Positions 1 to 12,255 of a DNA stretch of 64,000 nt are shown here, piece by piece. The translations under genes were made by a program, and so were the position numbers. Origin of the DNA: Astragalus membranaceus (lineage: Eukaryota; Streptophyta; Magnoliopsida; Fabales; Fabaceae); the NCBI GenBank assembly GCA_039519185.1, contig CM076851.1:35261799-35325798 (forward strand), written 5' to 3'. A model generated the notes under the pieces. It saw nothing but the letters and a program-made list of their open reading frames with translations, searched no databases and was not told the DNA's origin. The stretch's first letter is position 1; every line of letters begins with the position of its first letter.

Positions 1-134
1 AAATCATTTGACCAGGAACTACAGTTAAAGAGGAAGTAAAAATACTTCCGTATTCTTAGGGGAGAACTAAAAAATTCTGACAAAATATGTTAGATATCCC
101 CAACACTAAACCTTGATTTGAGCATGCACAGATC

Positions 135-2079
135 TCAGTCTCTCCAACGATGTCCACAGTTTGGGTTGCAACAAACGAAAAAGAGTGTCATTCCCTCTTC
201 CCCTCTGGCTGTTGCCTGCATACATCAAAAAAATTCAGATGAGCACAAGTGATTAACATAAGATTTCTGAACATGCTGTTTGACATTCGCCAAAATTACA
301 TAAAAAAAGTAGGGACTTATTTATTCAGTGCTATTATTCTAAAGGAAAGCACAACTTCTCAAATCCAAAAGTTTACATTGAAACTTCTTTCAACTACACA
401 ACATATCTGCATTACTTGGGCAGATAAAAATGTGTTTAGCATTTAAAGGTTAGAGTGTAGCTTGACCATTTGCAGCCACTAGGATCCTCCCCATTGAGGA
501 ACTAATTTGGCATTTGAACAAGGAAAAAGAAGTAATTTGCACAGAACCAGAACATTTCTTATATACCAAAACAAAATACCCTTGTTTCTTATTTTGGGGA
601 AAGGATGGATACTGAAGCAGCATTACAAACCAAGCTAAATAAGAGCCGTTCAAGCAAGATTTTCATTTTAAACTTGGCAGACATTCCAACTGATGAATGT
701 CATTGTATCAAAAAAAGATAAAAACAAAAAAATGCTTTCAAGTTATGTGAGATCTATATTCTATTCCTAGCATCTTTGTCATGAGTAATGACACTTTATA
801 AACTTAAACAGTTCACATTGGGACTTGATAACTTAAGCAGCACAAAGCATAATATCTGCACAGTTTTACAAACTACCAAATTGTCAAGATTGAAGCAAAT
901 TCAATAATCCATATCATTCGGACTGGGGATTAAGTTAGAGACATTTCATTCACTGCTTATTCCTGAGCATGGAAATGCTTTCCTTGAAAAAGAAAAGACA
1001 TGTTAATTTTTCTGCTTTCCTTCTACAACTCACTTTTTCCAAACTAAGGGAGAGAAAGTTGAAAGATAAGTACTAATGTTCAGTCAATATTTGTATTACA
1101 TTCACAAGAGTCATCAGTGTCCTTAAATAATAAATCTCCATCATTATACCTCCCAATCTTTCCATGAACAAATGGAAGAAGGGAGTACCCAAAAAATACG
1201 GAATTAACACACTACTTTGAGTGAAGACCAAGATTGACACGGGACAATCTCTCTTCCCTCTAAACTTTTTAATACTAAACATACAAAATGAAAATAAAAG
1301 CAACTAATACTAAGTGCCATAGAACAGGTAGTTTACCTGGAAAAACACAGCTTCACCATGATTGCATTGAGTGCATCGAACAGCCTTGGTGCGAGGAAGA
1401 GTTGGATCAGCAGCTACATCCTGCAACACTTGAGTGCGCTCTCCAACAGAGTGATGTATTTCATTCCTATACACACAGAAGTTATCAGCAACCTCCTGAA
1501 CAACAACAACAACAACAACAACAAAAACAACAATGAACAATTAGTCAAATAAGCATATCCTAATTAAGTTGATAAAAAATGCTCCCTCTCAACACCAGAT
1601 TCAAGAGAACAGCAACCAACAATTTGGCCAATGTTTTTACACCCTAAGTCAAGAAAATAATCATTTTTCCTCCAAAAGCCATTTACCTAAAAGGAAAAAA
1701 TAAAAGCCCTGTCCTTAATAGTCTACATTTTTTAAAAAAATGGTTTCTTTCTTTTCACCATTTATTTGCATGCATAAAACCCTCACCAGGTGATACTCGT
1801 TCAAAAAATTGATAAAGAATAGAAGCAAAAAGGAAAACACTAAGTGGCTTGATTTTCAGGTGATGATTAAGAATTGCACTGTAGAGAAGAAGTGACCTGG
1901 TGATCGCAGTTACGGCAAGCGTAGAGAAGAATCTTCTGCTCTCTGTCTTCCTTAGGGTACAAAATGTTGTTACTGAAACACAATCAATCAACAATTAATT
2001 GAAAAAAAAAGGGGTAAAATGGAAAAGGGAAAATGATTAGGGGAACGAACCATTCGCGGCAAAATTTCATGGTACTCAT
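135..2079 (-). CDS. NRPB9: DNA-directed RNA polymerase subunit RPB9 (NRPB9-like), four exons, complete
   Basis: Small zinc-ribbon subunit of RNA polymerase II (in plants this subunit is also used by Pol IV/V); it acts in the nucleus in start-site choice, fidelity and transcript cleavage. Exons on the minus strand are 2051-2079, 1897-1972, 1337-1495 and 135-215. The joined frame closes exactly at 345 nt (114 aa plus TGA), the usual plant length. The first zinc ribbon has C7, C10, C29 and C32; the second has C76, C79, C103/C104 and C108. The family hallmark DPTLPRTKAVRC is in exon 3 and CGHRWRD ends the protein. All introns are GT-AG, though the donor after codon 35 reads GTCACT. The polypyrimidine tract before exon 3 is a TTG microsatellite. 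The start ATG is the first in the leader. Intron 3 (216-1336) is long and shows no gene. Identification rests on remembered similarity over the full length and is very secure. Confidence 0.97.
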
Positions 2080-2390
2080 CTTGGAAGAGGTGATTGAACC
2101 CTAACGTCGCTCGCTCTTTTCACTTCACTGCAGTCGTAGGCAAGAGAAGGAGGAGGAGGGAACGGGTTTGAGAGAGAGAGAGAGTAAAAGAATACCAGTG
2201 TGTGATGATGATGTGAGAGAGTGTGTGTGTTTTGAAAGTAGTAGTTGTATTGTTTGGGATTTGGAGTGTGCACTCGACGGCGTCGTTTCTCTTTCCTTCT
2301 TTCTAAACTTTTTCCTTTTTTGCTGAAGTTAAGTACATCTCCCGAGAAAATATAGCTATTTCTCAAATCCATAACCCAAAGAACTATATG
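2080..2390 (-). promoter_or_regulatory. NRPB9 5' leader and proximal promoter
   Basis: Region upstream of the NRPB9 ATG. On the minus strand it is pyrimidine-rich (CT-rich and CTCC tracts near 2150-2190 and an AC run near 2220), typical of a plant 5' leader. A weak TATA-like CTATATTTT lies at about 2346-2354. Transcription start is not provable from sequence. LINE-derived sequence begins just upstream, so the native promoter may be cut short to roughly 300 bp. Confidence 0.5.
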
Positions 2391-2939
2391 TCAAATGAGC
2401 ATCAAATCATATTTGCATCTCGTTGAGCCACCTGCATGAATGAACTGAAGAAACCGAGAAGAAATATATTGATGCATCACAAAGTCAAAACTCAGCCAAC
2501 TAACAATAGCATATTGGATTGCGGCAAATCTACAACTACAGAAGAGATGAAGAGAGGACTTGAAAGTGTCCCGACAGAAGATACACAGTGTAGTTGCAAT
2601 ATTTGTAATCACTCATCTTCTAAACAAGTTTGACTGAGTGTGAACTCTATCCAAAAGAAGCTGCCTAGAAAAGGCGACTAACTACCTTGGAAAGAGCAAA
2701 ACTCTTCCCAATGTTGTTCAGAATCCCAAGCAACTCGTCAGAAAGCTTCAAAATACAGGACAATGACTAAGAGAGAAGTAGATAAGCAGAGGAAACCGAA
2801 AACAATCTAGAACCATGCGGGGACCATGCCTAGACATCTGGCACTGCTGATAAAGAGAAAGAAGCAAGAGACAAATAGATCTCCTCAAGTAGGGCCTCCT
2901 CTCAAGCGAACATATGCCACCTCCATTGGATGGCCCAGA
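2391..2939 (-). pseudogene. LINE (non-LTR retrotransposon) reverse-transcriptase C-terminal part, distal half
   Basis: On the minus strand, stop-broken reading frames resemble the end of plant LINE ORF2: AWEE followed by a DVWAWSPHGSRLFSVSSAY-like stretch (near 2780-2930), then LLLDRVHTQSNLFRR and a cysteine/histidine region ending LSFDFVMHQ (2400-2700). These are the linker and zf-RVT segments that follow the RT domain. Several stops and frame changes show it is dead. It continues on the far side of the Cyclops-like element at 18482, which inserted into it. No poly(A) tail or target duplication was recognised at the 3' end near 2391. Confidence 0.7.
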
Positions 2940-4491
2940 TGTTGTGAGAAAATGTGTGCAAGTATACATAGTTTTTAACAAGTAATACAATGATAAGTAG
3001 AGATCGTACCCACGGGGATTGAATTAATTTTTGAGAGTTTAAAATGGCAGCAATACTAGTGAGAAACAGAAATCAAGATAAAATAAAAGACGAGTAGTGT
3101 GTGTGTGAAAACAGAATTTAAGATAAGCAAAATAGAAATAGATTGTAAATCAATTGAGAGAAATATTTGGTATGCTCTTCACTAAGTAAATCACTTTTTT
3201 ATAGCATTATGTTACATATGATGCTGGAGCAATCATTGTTGTTGCAAGTGATGCATTGATGCTCCCGCAATGGATGCTGTAACAATTGATGCGTGTTTTT
3301 CAGCAACTAACGTCAGAGTTTCATTACAAGTCTTATGTCTAAGCTCTAAATAAGTTCACCCTTGTATATTAAGATCCTACAGTATCATCCTATGGACTAT
3401 GCTATCCTATGTCTACGTTTTAGCATGGAATTAACAAGGTTTCCTTTTTATTAAAACATTTATCCATATTAGTTCTTGAGTTCAAATCATAAACCATGTC
3501 TGTATTCATTACCCTACTTATTCTAAGTGATCAACCTCAAAATATATAAATTTGAAAGAATTATAGCGCAAGAACTAAATTGCAAGTATCAATATAACAT
3601 AATAACTATTCAAAAGTTCATTACAAAGTTAAGGCATCCCAACTAAATATATTTAGTTCATGCTTGACATGACTAAGCACATATAAACATAAAGATTCAT
3701 ATTCATATGATTGAAACTACAAAGGAAATGAGATAAGATAGAAATTACACAAATGGAGTTCTTTTGCATATTCTGCTTAGCAATGATGGAGCAATGAAAC
3801 ATCAATACAAGATGGTGTAAAAGTAGAGAGAGAAGTTATCAATATCTTTCTCTCCTTCGAACCAAAATATTATATCTAAGACTACTTCCTAAAATTTGAG
3901 ATGTTTTCCAATGATGAGGAGGAGATGTATTTATAGGCTTCTTGGAGTGGAGTTCTCTTGAGCACCAAGGTTACTTTGAGATGAAGTTAGGTTTTCCTTT
4001 TTTAATTTTATCTCAAAAGCTTCCATGTGATCACCCATCATGTAAAAAAGAAGAGGTCCATTGATGAGAGGACAAGTGTCCCTTAGAATGGTGGCTCTTG
4101 TGAGCTATGAAATCTATGGTACGCACCGAACTCTCCCACTTGGCCATTTGCCTTACTTTTGACGCATCATGACGTCAACACCAGGATGCTAGGGCATTCT
4201 GTGTTTGTGAAGATTCCTGGGGCAATTGATGTTGGCAGCAATGCTGGGGCAATGCCTCTGCTTCTATTGCTGGTGCATCTATTGCTGGGGCAATGATTGC
4301 TGCAGCAATTGAACAAACACTTAAAATACCACAAATCATATAAAATAGTCATGAAGTGTGCCTAAACCTTTCTTAACTCAAAAAGTTGTATTTATTTTGT
4401 ATTTCTTTATTTAACAAAACATTATTACAGAGATTCTCACAATTATTTAGATTTGAAAGCGTAAATAACTCTATATAAACTAGAGTTATCA
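2940..4491 (-). repeat. 3' LTR of the Cyclops/Athila-like element
   Basis: Starts TGTTGTGAGAAAA and ends AGAGTTATCA on the plus strand. It is near-identical over its length to 14247-14402 plus 17090-18481. It contains several copies of an interspersed GCTGGRGCAAT motif (3220-3300, 4180-4315). The two copies differ by scattered substitutions and small indels. Confidence 0.9.
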
Positions 4492-4504
4492 CACCCCCAA
4501 ACTT
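4492..4504 (-). other. Polypurine tract of the Cyclops/Athila-like element
   Basis: Immediately internal to the 3' LTR. The minus strand reads AAGTTTGGGGGTG, followed by the LTR start TGATAAC. A purine run in this position is the expected plus-strand primer for reverse transcription. Confidence 0.7.
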
Positions 4505-5690
4505 AAATCATTGCTTGTCCTCAAGTAATGACACTTGAACAAGACAAAATTTGAAAAACAAAAGGTTTTGATTTTTCAGAAGAACGGATCAGCTAGACTT
4601 TTCAAAAATATGTTTTCAACAAGTGCACTTCTAGAACTTCACGTTGGATTTTCATAGAAATTCATAGCCATATGTTCTTTTCAACATTCAAGGTTATTGC
4701 TACCCATTTATGTGAGTGTGTGCTCCACTGAACTTAGATTGGTTCCTAACTAGTTTCAAAAAAGTTTACTTAGCATTGGATAGAAAAAGATTGTGTTTAA
4801 TCAAGCTAAGAGATTTTTCAAAAGATAGAATAGGCTAACAATTTCCTCAAAGTAATGGGGGGCTTCAAAGCACAACAAAGGGTCTTGGATTAAGTATTTC
4901 AAATTCAGGGTCAGTGCTAAAATTTTGTGGCCTTTTGGATGCTGGAGTAATCATTGCTGTGGCAATTGATGCTCCGGCTTTTGAGAACTTCTTTGGAGAA
5001 TTTTCAGCTATATTGCCCTCATTATTGACCCCCTTTTTGTATTTCTCTTTTCTTTTTCTTTTTCTTTTTGCTCTTTTTTATCATGCATTTTTGGAACGGG
5101 TACAGCTTTTGTTTCAGACAAGAATAACTTCTTATGATTGTGCTTTTTTATAGTAGTTCTCAAGCCTATTGCACTGTCTTTCCTATCCTTATCATACTTA
5201 GCCTTATCATACTAAGGCTAAGTATGATTAATTCTTTATGCTATTCTATTTTTTTAGTAAAAATTTAACAATTGATCTTGGGTCACTATTGCTATCCTTT
5301 GCAGTCAGTTAACTTTCTAGCTAGCTAAGTTCCTTTCTAAGTTCAGTTGTTAAGTGTAAAAGCAGTAATAACCTTGATCATTTGTTTAGAACTTAGGCTA
5401 TTTTGCAAACAAGGTTCTGGTTTTTCAAAAATTAAGTTCAAAAAGGCACTTTTTTTTTCTTTGCAAAAATTTGTTCAGCTGATCATGCTTCTAAAATTTG
5501 TAAACCATTAACACTGACAACTACAGCTACTTAACACAAACAACTAACTTACATACACCATATTATAACATAGCATATATTATGTTTCACAAAATATTTA
5601 GTCACCCCCCCCAACTTAAGCTTCAACAGTGTCTTCACTGCTTATATAATAAGGGGAGAACCAATAAAAACACCTGCATATGCTATGATC

Positions 5691-5764
<74 letters not shown>

Positions 5765-5808
5765 ACAGTCTTATAAAAGATATATATCAACTTTTTTAAA
5801 GGAAAGTT
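4505..5808 (-). other. 3' untranslated internal region of the Cyclops/Athila-like element
   Basis: Noncoding part between ORF3 and the polypurine tract. It includes one copy of the GCTGGAG/GCAATTGATGC motif near 4935-4980 and the (AT)n tract at 5691-5762. Short open frames here have no recognisable domain. Confidence 0.6.
5691..5762. repeat. (AT)n microsatellite
   Basis: About 36 uninterrupted AT units inside the retrotransposon 3' region. The open frames of alternating Tyr-Ile over it are artefacts of the repeat. Confidence 0.97.
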
Positions 5809-7755
5809 TTACTGCTTTGGAGTTCCACTCCACAGCCTGTTTCTTGCCCTTGTTGGAACAAGCTTGATCCTCTTTTGCTTCTTCTTTTTAGTTTCCTTAG
5901 GGTTGGGTGCTTCTGCAACAATTGCTGGGGCATCATCAGCTTTTGGGTCCTCAGCAGCAGTTGTGGTGGTGACAGCAGGGGTACTAGCAGCAGCTTCTTT
6001 GTGCTTGATTTTAGCTAATTCATCTTCCTCTCTGATGGCAGCCAATGTCTGCATCACTAACCTTTTCGAAGCTTCTGCTTGAGCAGGGTCCACTGTTGTT
6101 GCTGTCTTGGATGCTCCAGCATTAGGTGCTGGTTGCATTGCAGGGGTATCAGATGTTGTTTCCATTACTGGAGCAACATCTGCCTTCTCCATTGCTGGAG
6201 CATCAGCTTCAGTCTCCTTCTACTGAGGTGCCTGTTTAGGTTGCTCTTCTTCATTCTGTTCTTCTGGTTCTTCTTCTTCATCACCAATTTCTTCTTCCTC
6301 TTCAGATTCTTGAATGTTCTTCAATTTTCTTTTTGTACCTGCATGTTCAATATTAGAAACAGATGCTGTAGCAATAACAGGGCCTTCAGATGGGGACTTT
6401 GTTGCAGGCTGTTCTGGCTCAGGTGTTTGTTTGAGTGGTGAGAGGGTGGGTTCTTTTTCTGGTTCTTTCACTGGAGGAGTAGCTTGTTGTGTGGGTAGTT
6501 GAGTTGTTGATGGTTGTTGATTTGTGGTTTGTGGAGTGTAAGATGGTTGGGTGGGTGTTTTGGCTTGTGTTGGGGAGGTTTGAGGTGGGGTGATGTTTAG
6601 GTTTGGTGAGGATGGTTGATGGGAGGGTTTTGATGTTTTTGTTGGTTTTGGTGTGGCTGCACATTTTTTTCTTGGAGCTTCTTCCATGACAACATCTTCA
6701 GCAGCTTCACTTTCTTCACTATCCTCGTCAGTTGTTATTTCCTCTTCATCCACATCCTTCTCTATCTCTTTTACAGCTTTTGTGGCCTCTTCCTCCTCAC
6801 TAGTTTCCTCCAAATCCTCAGAACTTAGGATTGGTTCTTCTTCTACCACTGCCTTCTTCTTTCCTTTTCCCTTCTTTTGTTGTTGTTGTTGTCTCTTGAC
6901 AGCTTTTCCTTTCTTATCTTCCTCACTTTCTTCCACCCCAACTTCCTCCTCTCTTTCTTTCTCTTCCTCTAATACCCAGTCAGGAAATATTGGTAGTGGC
7001 ATGTTGCACAATCCTTTGGTCAGTTGTTGGAACATGATGTTTTCCCACTCAAGGTGTTCTTTCAGAAATTTCCATACAGATAGTTGCTGGAGCAATGATT
7101 GCTCGTGCAATGAGGTGTTTGAACTTTCCTTTGTTATCTTGATCCTTTCCTTGAAGTTAGCAGAGAATGCATTTTGTGGGAATTTTCTCAGTTCATCTTT
7201 GTCAATGGTGACCTCAACATTAATGCACAGATTTGTGATTAAACAGGGGAAGAATAGGTATCCTGCCTTCTTTGTTTTGCATGCCATAATCTCTTCAGCA
7301 ATGACTCTCCCTACATCTATGTTTGATTCAGACATGATTGAATCAAGAGCAATCATCATTTCCTTCTTAATTGTAGAAGTGTGTGATGTAGGTAGTAGTG
7401 AATGTGCAATATACAGGTGCCAATTTCCAATTTCACTCCTAAGGTACCTACTCTTCATTGTGTATTCTGTTGTTGTGCAACTCTCCCAGACAGCATCACT
7501 AACAGCAATTCTAGACTTGACTTTGTTCATTTCTTTCTTTCCATAGTTGATTTTTTTGTTTTCAAACTCAGGCCCAAAGTAACCCAGCAAGTATTCATCA
7601 TTGATTATTTTAGGTTCAAAATGTACTATTTTACCTCTAACCATGGAAAAATAGAGTGGCTTACCTCCTTTTTGCTCAGCAATGCCAGCATAGAACTCAC
7701 GAACAATTTGCTCGCAGTATGATCCTCTGTGCTTGACGAATGAGTCCCATCCCAA
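5809..7755 (-). pseudogene. Athila-type ORF3 (env-position protein with putative plant transposon-protein domain)
   Basis: Minus-strand ORF downstream of integrase. The first 250 residues (GWDSFVKHRGSYCEQIVREFYAGI...) match the putative plant transposon-protein domain common in the 3' ORF of Athila elements; its function is unknown. The middle is very acidic (long Glu/Asp runs), followed by a Pro/Thr/Ser/Gln-rich stretch and a second acidic run, so the C-terminal half looks disordered. A single in-frame TAG at 6220-6222 interrupts the frame, which then continues to 5809 with a KKKKQKR basic patch. No transmembrane segment or signal peptide is evident in the recognised part, so an envelope role is not supported. 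A basic N-terminal piece lies just upstream in another frame. Confidence 0.75.
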
Positions 7756-7798
7756 GTTCTTGACTGTTGAGAGAAATGAATGGGATGTATCTGTGAAT

Positions 7799-8035
7799 CT
7801 AAATCTTCATTCTGCTAGACACTCTCTTCCAGAATTTCATTCCCTCTTTGCTAGGAACAATTGTTGTTTTCTTCGTTACAGGGATGGATGCCTCTGCAAC
7901 AGACGATTTGCCAGATGTCTTCTTTGCTACTTGCTTCTTAACCATGATGAATTTCCGGAAAGTGTTAGGGTTTGAAGGTTTTGACGATGGGGGATTGATT
8001 TTCAAAGATTGAGAGAGTTTTTGAAATTTTGGCAA
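7799..8035 (-). pseudogene. Out-of-frame N-terminal piece of Athila ORF3
   Basis: A 78-codon frame ending FWKRVSSRMKI, with a basic segment MVKKQVAKKTSGK (ATG near 7945). It ends 44 bases before the start of the long ORF3 frame and is offset from it. Many Athila ORF3 proteins start with such a basic region, so this is probably the original N-terminus separated by a frameshift near 7760-7800. This is an inference from position and composition. Confidence 0.45.
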
Positions 8036-8779
8036 CAGTAATGTTAGGGTGTAAATGAGGCGGTTTAAACTATGGAGTGGGGGGATTAGGTGAGGTTAGT
8101 GGGTAGTGATGTGTCGAACAAATGACCGTTGGTCAAGGTGGGCAAACATGCAGAGTGACACATGGACAGTGAGGTGTTATTTTTCAAATAAAATCTGTGT
8201 TTTTCTCCTGTGTGTCTGGAAATGAAGAAGGTCTCAATTTTTTAAATTTTGCTCTTTCATTGCTGGGGCAATGGACTTTCTTTATTGCTGAAGCAATGAT
8301 TGCTCTTTCACTGCTGGAGCAATGAATCTCCTGTCATTGCTGGGGCAATGGATGCACCAGCAATTTCGAATGCTTCCACTTTGTATCTGAAAAATTAACA
8401 AAACATACTAAAATAAACAAGTTAGTTAGTAACTCAAAAATTCATGGGTTGCCTCCCAGAAAGCGCTTGAATTAAGAGTCTTTCATCCTGACTATCTCCT
8501 CAATTTAGAGATTTTTGAAATGAGTGGTGACTTTATCTCTCACCACATGTTCACCATAGTACATTTTCACTTTTTGTCCATTAAATTTGAAAGTGGTATT
8601 GGATGTTTCATCAAATAGATCCACAGCACCATGAGGATAGATTTTCAACAATTTGAATGGTACTGACCACCTTGATTTGAGCTTTCAGCGAATAATTTCA
8701 ATCTAGAGTTGTAGAGCAGTACCAGCCCTCCTTCAATTAATTCCCTTCTTTGGGTTCTCTGGTCATGCCATGCTTTTGT
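8036..8779 (-). other. Spacer between integrase and ORF3, with clustered GCTGGRGCAATG motif copies
   Basis: Noncoding or decayed integrase C-terminal sequence. Near 8500-8700 the minus strand still reads like the retroelement integrase tail (LNGQKVKMYYGEHVVRDKV-like). Four to five tightly spaced copies of the ATTGCTGGGGCAATG motif occur at 8256-8365, the densest cluster in the element's internal region. Confidence 0.55.
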
Positions 8780-9955
8780 CTAGGCTTTATAAATTTCAGC
8801 ATTTTCATAAGCAAAATACCTAATTTCTTCAAGTTCATTAAGTTGTAAAAGCCTAGATGCACCTGCTTGATCAAGATTGAAATTGAGCTTCTTAATTGCC
8901 CAATATGACTTATGCTCCAATTCCACAGGTAGATGACATGCTTTTCCATACACTAGCCTATAGGGTGACATTCCCAGGGGTGTCTTGAATGTTGTTTTGT
9001 AGGCCCACAATGCATCATCTAAGTGCAATGACCAATCTTTCCTTGTAGTTCCAACCATCTTTTCAAGTATTCTTTTGACCTCCCTATTGGATAATTCTGC
9101 CTGCCCACTTGTTTGAGGGTGGTAGGCAGTAGCAATTTTGTGTTTTACCCCATATTTGGCTAGAAGATTTTCAATAAGCTTGTTGCAGAAATGTGAACCT
9201 TCATCACTAATAATTTCCCTTGGAGTACCAAATCTAGTGAAGATGTTTCTTTGTAAAAATTTACTTACAGATTTGGCATCATTGTTTGGCAATGCTACAG
9301 CTTCTACCCATTTAGAAACATAGTCCACAGCCACCAAGATGTATAGATTTCCAAAGGATGGAGGAAATGGTCCCATGAAGTCCATTCCCCAAACATCAAA
9401 GAGTTCAATCTCTAAGATATTGGTTAGTGGCATTTCATGTTTATTTGAAATGTTTCCAGTCCTTTTACACCTATCACAGTTCTTGACCATTTGGTATGCA
9501 TATTTGAATAATGTTGGTCAATAGTAACCTGATTGAAGCACCTTGGCTGCTGTTTTGGTGCTGCCAAAGTGTCCACCATAGGGGGCAGCATGACAATGCT
9601 GCAGCACAGATTGTTGTTCTTCTTCTGCTAAGCATCTTCTCAGTATTTGGTCTGGACATTTCTTGTAAAGAAAAGGATCATCCCAATAGTATTGTTTAAC
9701 TATGTGAAAAAATCTTCTCCTTTGTTGATAAGTCATGTTGACAGGTACAACTTTGCTTGCAAGAAAATTTACTATGTAAGCAAACCATGGTGCAGCAGCA
9801 TCAATTGCTCCAACAATGGTTGCTCTGGCAATGGATGTTGTTGCAGAAATTGCTAATAATATCTCATCTGGAAAGCTTTCTTTTACCTCTCCTTCTTTTG
9901 TTCCTGAATAATCTCCTTCAAGTCTAGACAAATGATCAGCTACTTGGTTCTCCAC
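8780..9955 (-). pseudogene. Retrotransposon pol: integrase region (zinc-binding and DDE core)
   Basis: Two minus-strand frames. Frame 9518-9955 carries the RNase H/integrase linker and the zinc-binding start (PYGGHFGSTKTAAKV), including the NQVADHLSRL-like motif typical of Ty3 pol. Frame 8780-9490 carries the catalytic core: WGMDFMGPFP (first Asp), ISDEGSHFC (second Asp) and GQAELSNREVK (Glu), then the conserved LDDALWAYKTTFKTPLGMSPY. Stop or frame breaks near 9490-9520 separate the pieces and the C-terminal part runs into stops after 8780. Its role would be cDNA insertion, but the copy is inactive. Confidence 0.85.
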
Positions 9956-10003
9956 CCCCTTTTTATCATGAATTTCGAGATCAAATTTTTGGAGGAGGAG
10001 AAC

Positions 10004-11380
10004 TCATCTTATTATTCTTGGTTTTGCATCTTTTTTTGAAATTAAATACTTAATGGCTGAGTGGTCGGTATAAACAATCACATTTGTGCCAACTAAGTAT
10101 GATCTAAATTTATCAAATGCGAAAACCACTGCTAATAATTCTTTTTCAGTCACAGTATAATTCATTTGAGCTTCAATAAGTGTTTTGCTAGCATAATAAA
10201 TAGAATAAAAAACCTTGTCATACCTTTGCCCTAGGACAGCTCCCACAGCAAAATCACTAGCACCACACATTAGCTCAAATGGTCTGGTCCAATCTGGTGT
10301 GACTATCACTGGTGCTGTCACCAATGCTTTCTTCAGTTTTTGAAATGCTTTTAAGCAAGATTCATCAAAGTTGAACTGCACATCATTTTGCAACAGTTGA
10401 CATAATGGCTTTGAAATTTTTGAGAAGTCCTTGATAAATCTCCTATAGAAGCCTGCATGACCTAAGAAGCTTCTGATACCTTTGATAGTTGTTGGAGGAG
10501 GTAATTTGTCTATCACCGCAATCTTTTCCTTGTCTACTTCCAGCCCTTTCTTTGAAATTCTATGACCTAGCACAATGCCTTCTTGGACCATAAAGTGGCA
10601 CTTCTACCAATCTAGGACCAAGTTGGTTTCTTCACATCTGTTGAGTATTTCTTTCAAGTTTTCCAAACAGAGTTGAAATGTCTCGCCAAATACTGAGAAA
10701 TCATCCATGAAAACTTCCATGGATTGTTCTATGAAGTCAGAGAATATTGTCATCATACACCTTTGGAATGTTGTTGGGGCATTACATAGTCCAAAGGGCA
10801 TCCTTCTAAATGCAAAGGTGCCATAGGGACATGTAAAAGTTGTCTTTTGTTGGTCTTCAGGAACTATAGCAATATGGTTATAGCCTGAATATCCATCCAA
10901 AAAGCAATAAAATCCTTACCAGCTAATCTGTCCAACATTTGATCAATGAAAGACAATGGAAAATGGTCCTTCTTTGTAGCTTTGTTGAGCCTTCTGTAGT
11001 CCATACCAAATTCTCCAGTCTGTGACAGTTCTGGTTGGTATCAATTCATTCTTTTCATTGGCTATTACTGTCACTCCACCATTCTTTGGTACACATTGCA
11101 CAGGGCTCACTCATGCACTATCTAAAATAGGGTAGATTATGTCAGCATCTATCCATTTGATTATTTCCTTCTTCACCACCTCTTTCATGACTGGATTCAA
11201 TCTTCTCTGCCCTTCAATGCTATTTTTGGAGTTTTCATCCAAAACAATTCTATGCATGCAGATAGAAGGACTGATTCCCTTTATATCAAACATTTGCCAG
11301 CCTATTGCCTTCTTATGCTTCTTTAGGGTATTAATAAGATCATGCTTCTGCTTTTGAGATAAGTCAGAAGCAACGATCAC
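10004..11380 (-). pseudogene. Retrotransposon pol: reverse transcriptase and RNase H region
   Basis: Three minus-strand frames in order. 11111-11380 is the pre-RT and RT N-terminus (KHKKAIGWQMFDIKGISPSICMHRI). 10604-10900 is the palm with MDGYSGYNHI and the FMDDFSV catalytic box, equivalent to YxDD. 10004-10591 holds GHRISKKGLEVD, the thumb and connection, and RNase H (CGASDFAVGAVLGQR, YTDHSAIKYL). Breaks by single stops or indels near 10592-10603 and 10901-11110 disrupt the polyprotein. The family is Ty3/gypsy, Athila branch. Confidence 0.88.
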
Positions 11381-11440
11381 TGGAAGTGTATTATTTTCCC
11401 CTAAGAAAGCATATTTTAGATGTTAGGGCAATTCTTTAAG

Positions 11441-12255
11441 CTAAGGTTGAGTAGGTTTATCAATTGAAGGAACATTCTTCTTGAGGTTTGGGTCTTTAAG
11501 TTCTAGAGATTCATATTTTCTTGCCCATACCTCTTTTACATCCAATTCTTTTTGAACAGCTTCATCTTCCACAATTTCTTCTTTTTCTGCCATTGCTCCA
11601 GCAATGAATGCTAGAGCATTGGTCAAGTGGTCATGCTCTTTGTGAAATTGTTGTTGTACTGCTTGATCTAGAGAGACCGTTAGAGAACAGTCTTCAACAT
11701 CTTCATTTGGGTATTTGAGAGCATTCATGATGTTGAATTTGATCCCTGATCACTGACTCTCATGGTCAATTCACCTTTCTGCACATCAATGAGTGTTTTG
11801 CCAGTAGCCAAAAATGGTCTTCCAAGAATGATTGGTACATCCTTATCTGCATCAAAATCAATGATAACAAAATCTGTAGGAAACACAAATTTGTCAACTT
11901 TTATCAAAACATCCTCTATGATCCCTTCAGGATAAGCTACTGACCTATCTGCTAATTGAAGGGTCACAGTGGTAGGTCTGGCAGTTCCAATACAAAGTTG
12001 TGTGAATATGGACTTAGGCATCAAGTTAATACTTGCACCTAAATCACATAGTGCACGACCTGTATAAAATTTTCCAATTGAAAATGGTATAGTTAAACTG
12101 CCGGGATCTTTTAACTTCCTTGGAATTTTGTTCTGCATGATCATGCTGCATTCTTTTGACATAGCTATTGTTTCAAATTCCCCCAATCTTCTTCTCTTTG
12201 TGAGCAAATCTTTCATGAACTTAGCATAATTGGGCATCTGTTGGAGTGCTTCCAC
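11441..12255 (-). pseudogene. Retrotransposon aspartic protease region
   Basis: Minus-strand frames 11725-12255 and 11441-11728. The active-site motif appears as CDLGASINLMP (D-L-G-A-S in place of D-T/S-G-A), followed by the conserved IILGRPFLATG flap/second-half motif. Preceding residues (QMPNYAKFMKDLLTKRRRL) are the typical pre-protease Athila stretch. The following 95 residues are an acidic protease-RT linker; one contains AFIAGAMAEKEE, encoded by a copy of the interspersed GCTGGAGCAATG motif. The polyprotein is broken between the two frames near 11725. Confidence 0.82.

Noticed and set aside
6653..7546. 297-codon plus-strand frame rich in Ser and Phe
   Set aside because: Antisense shadow of the acidic Athila ORF3; no independent codon or domain signal.
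5809..7755. Retroviral-type envelope gene
   Set aside because: Position fits, but there is no signal peptide, fusion peptide or transmembrane segment; it matches the plant transposon-protein domain followed by disordered acidic sequence.
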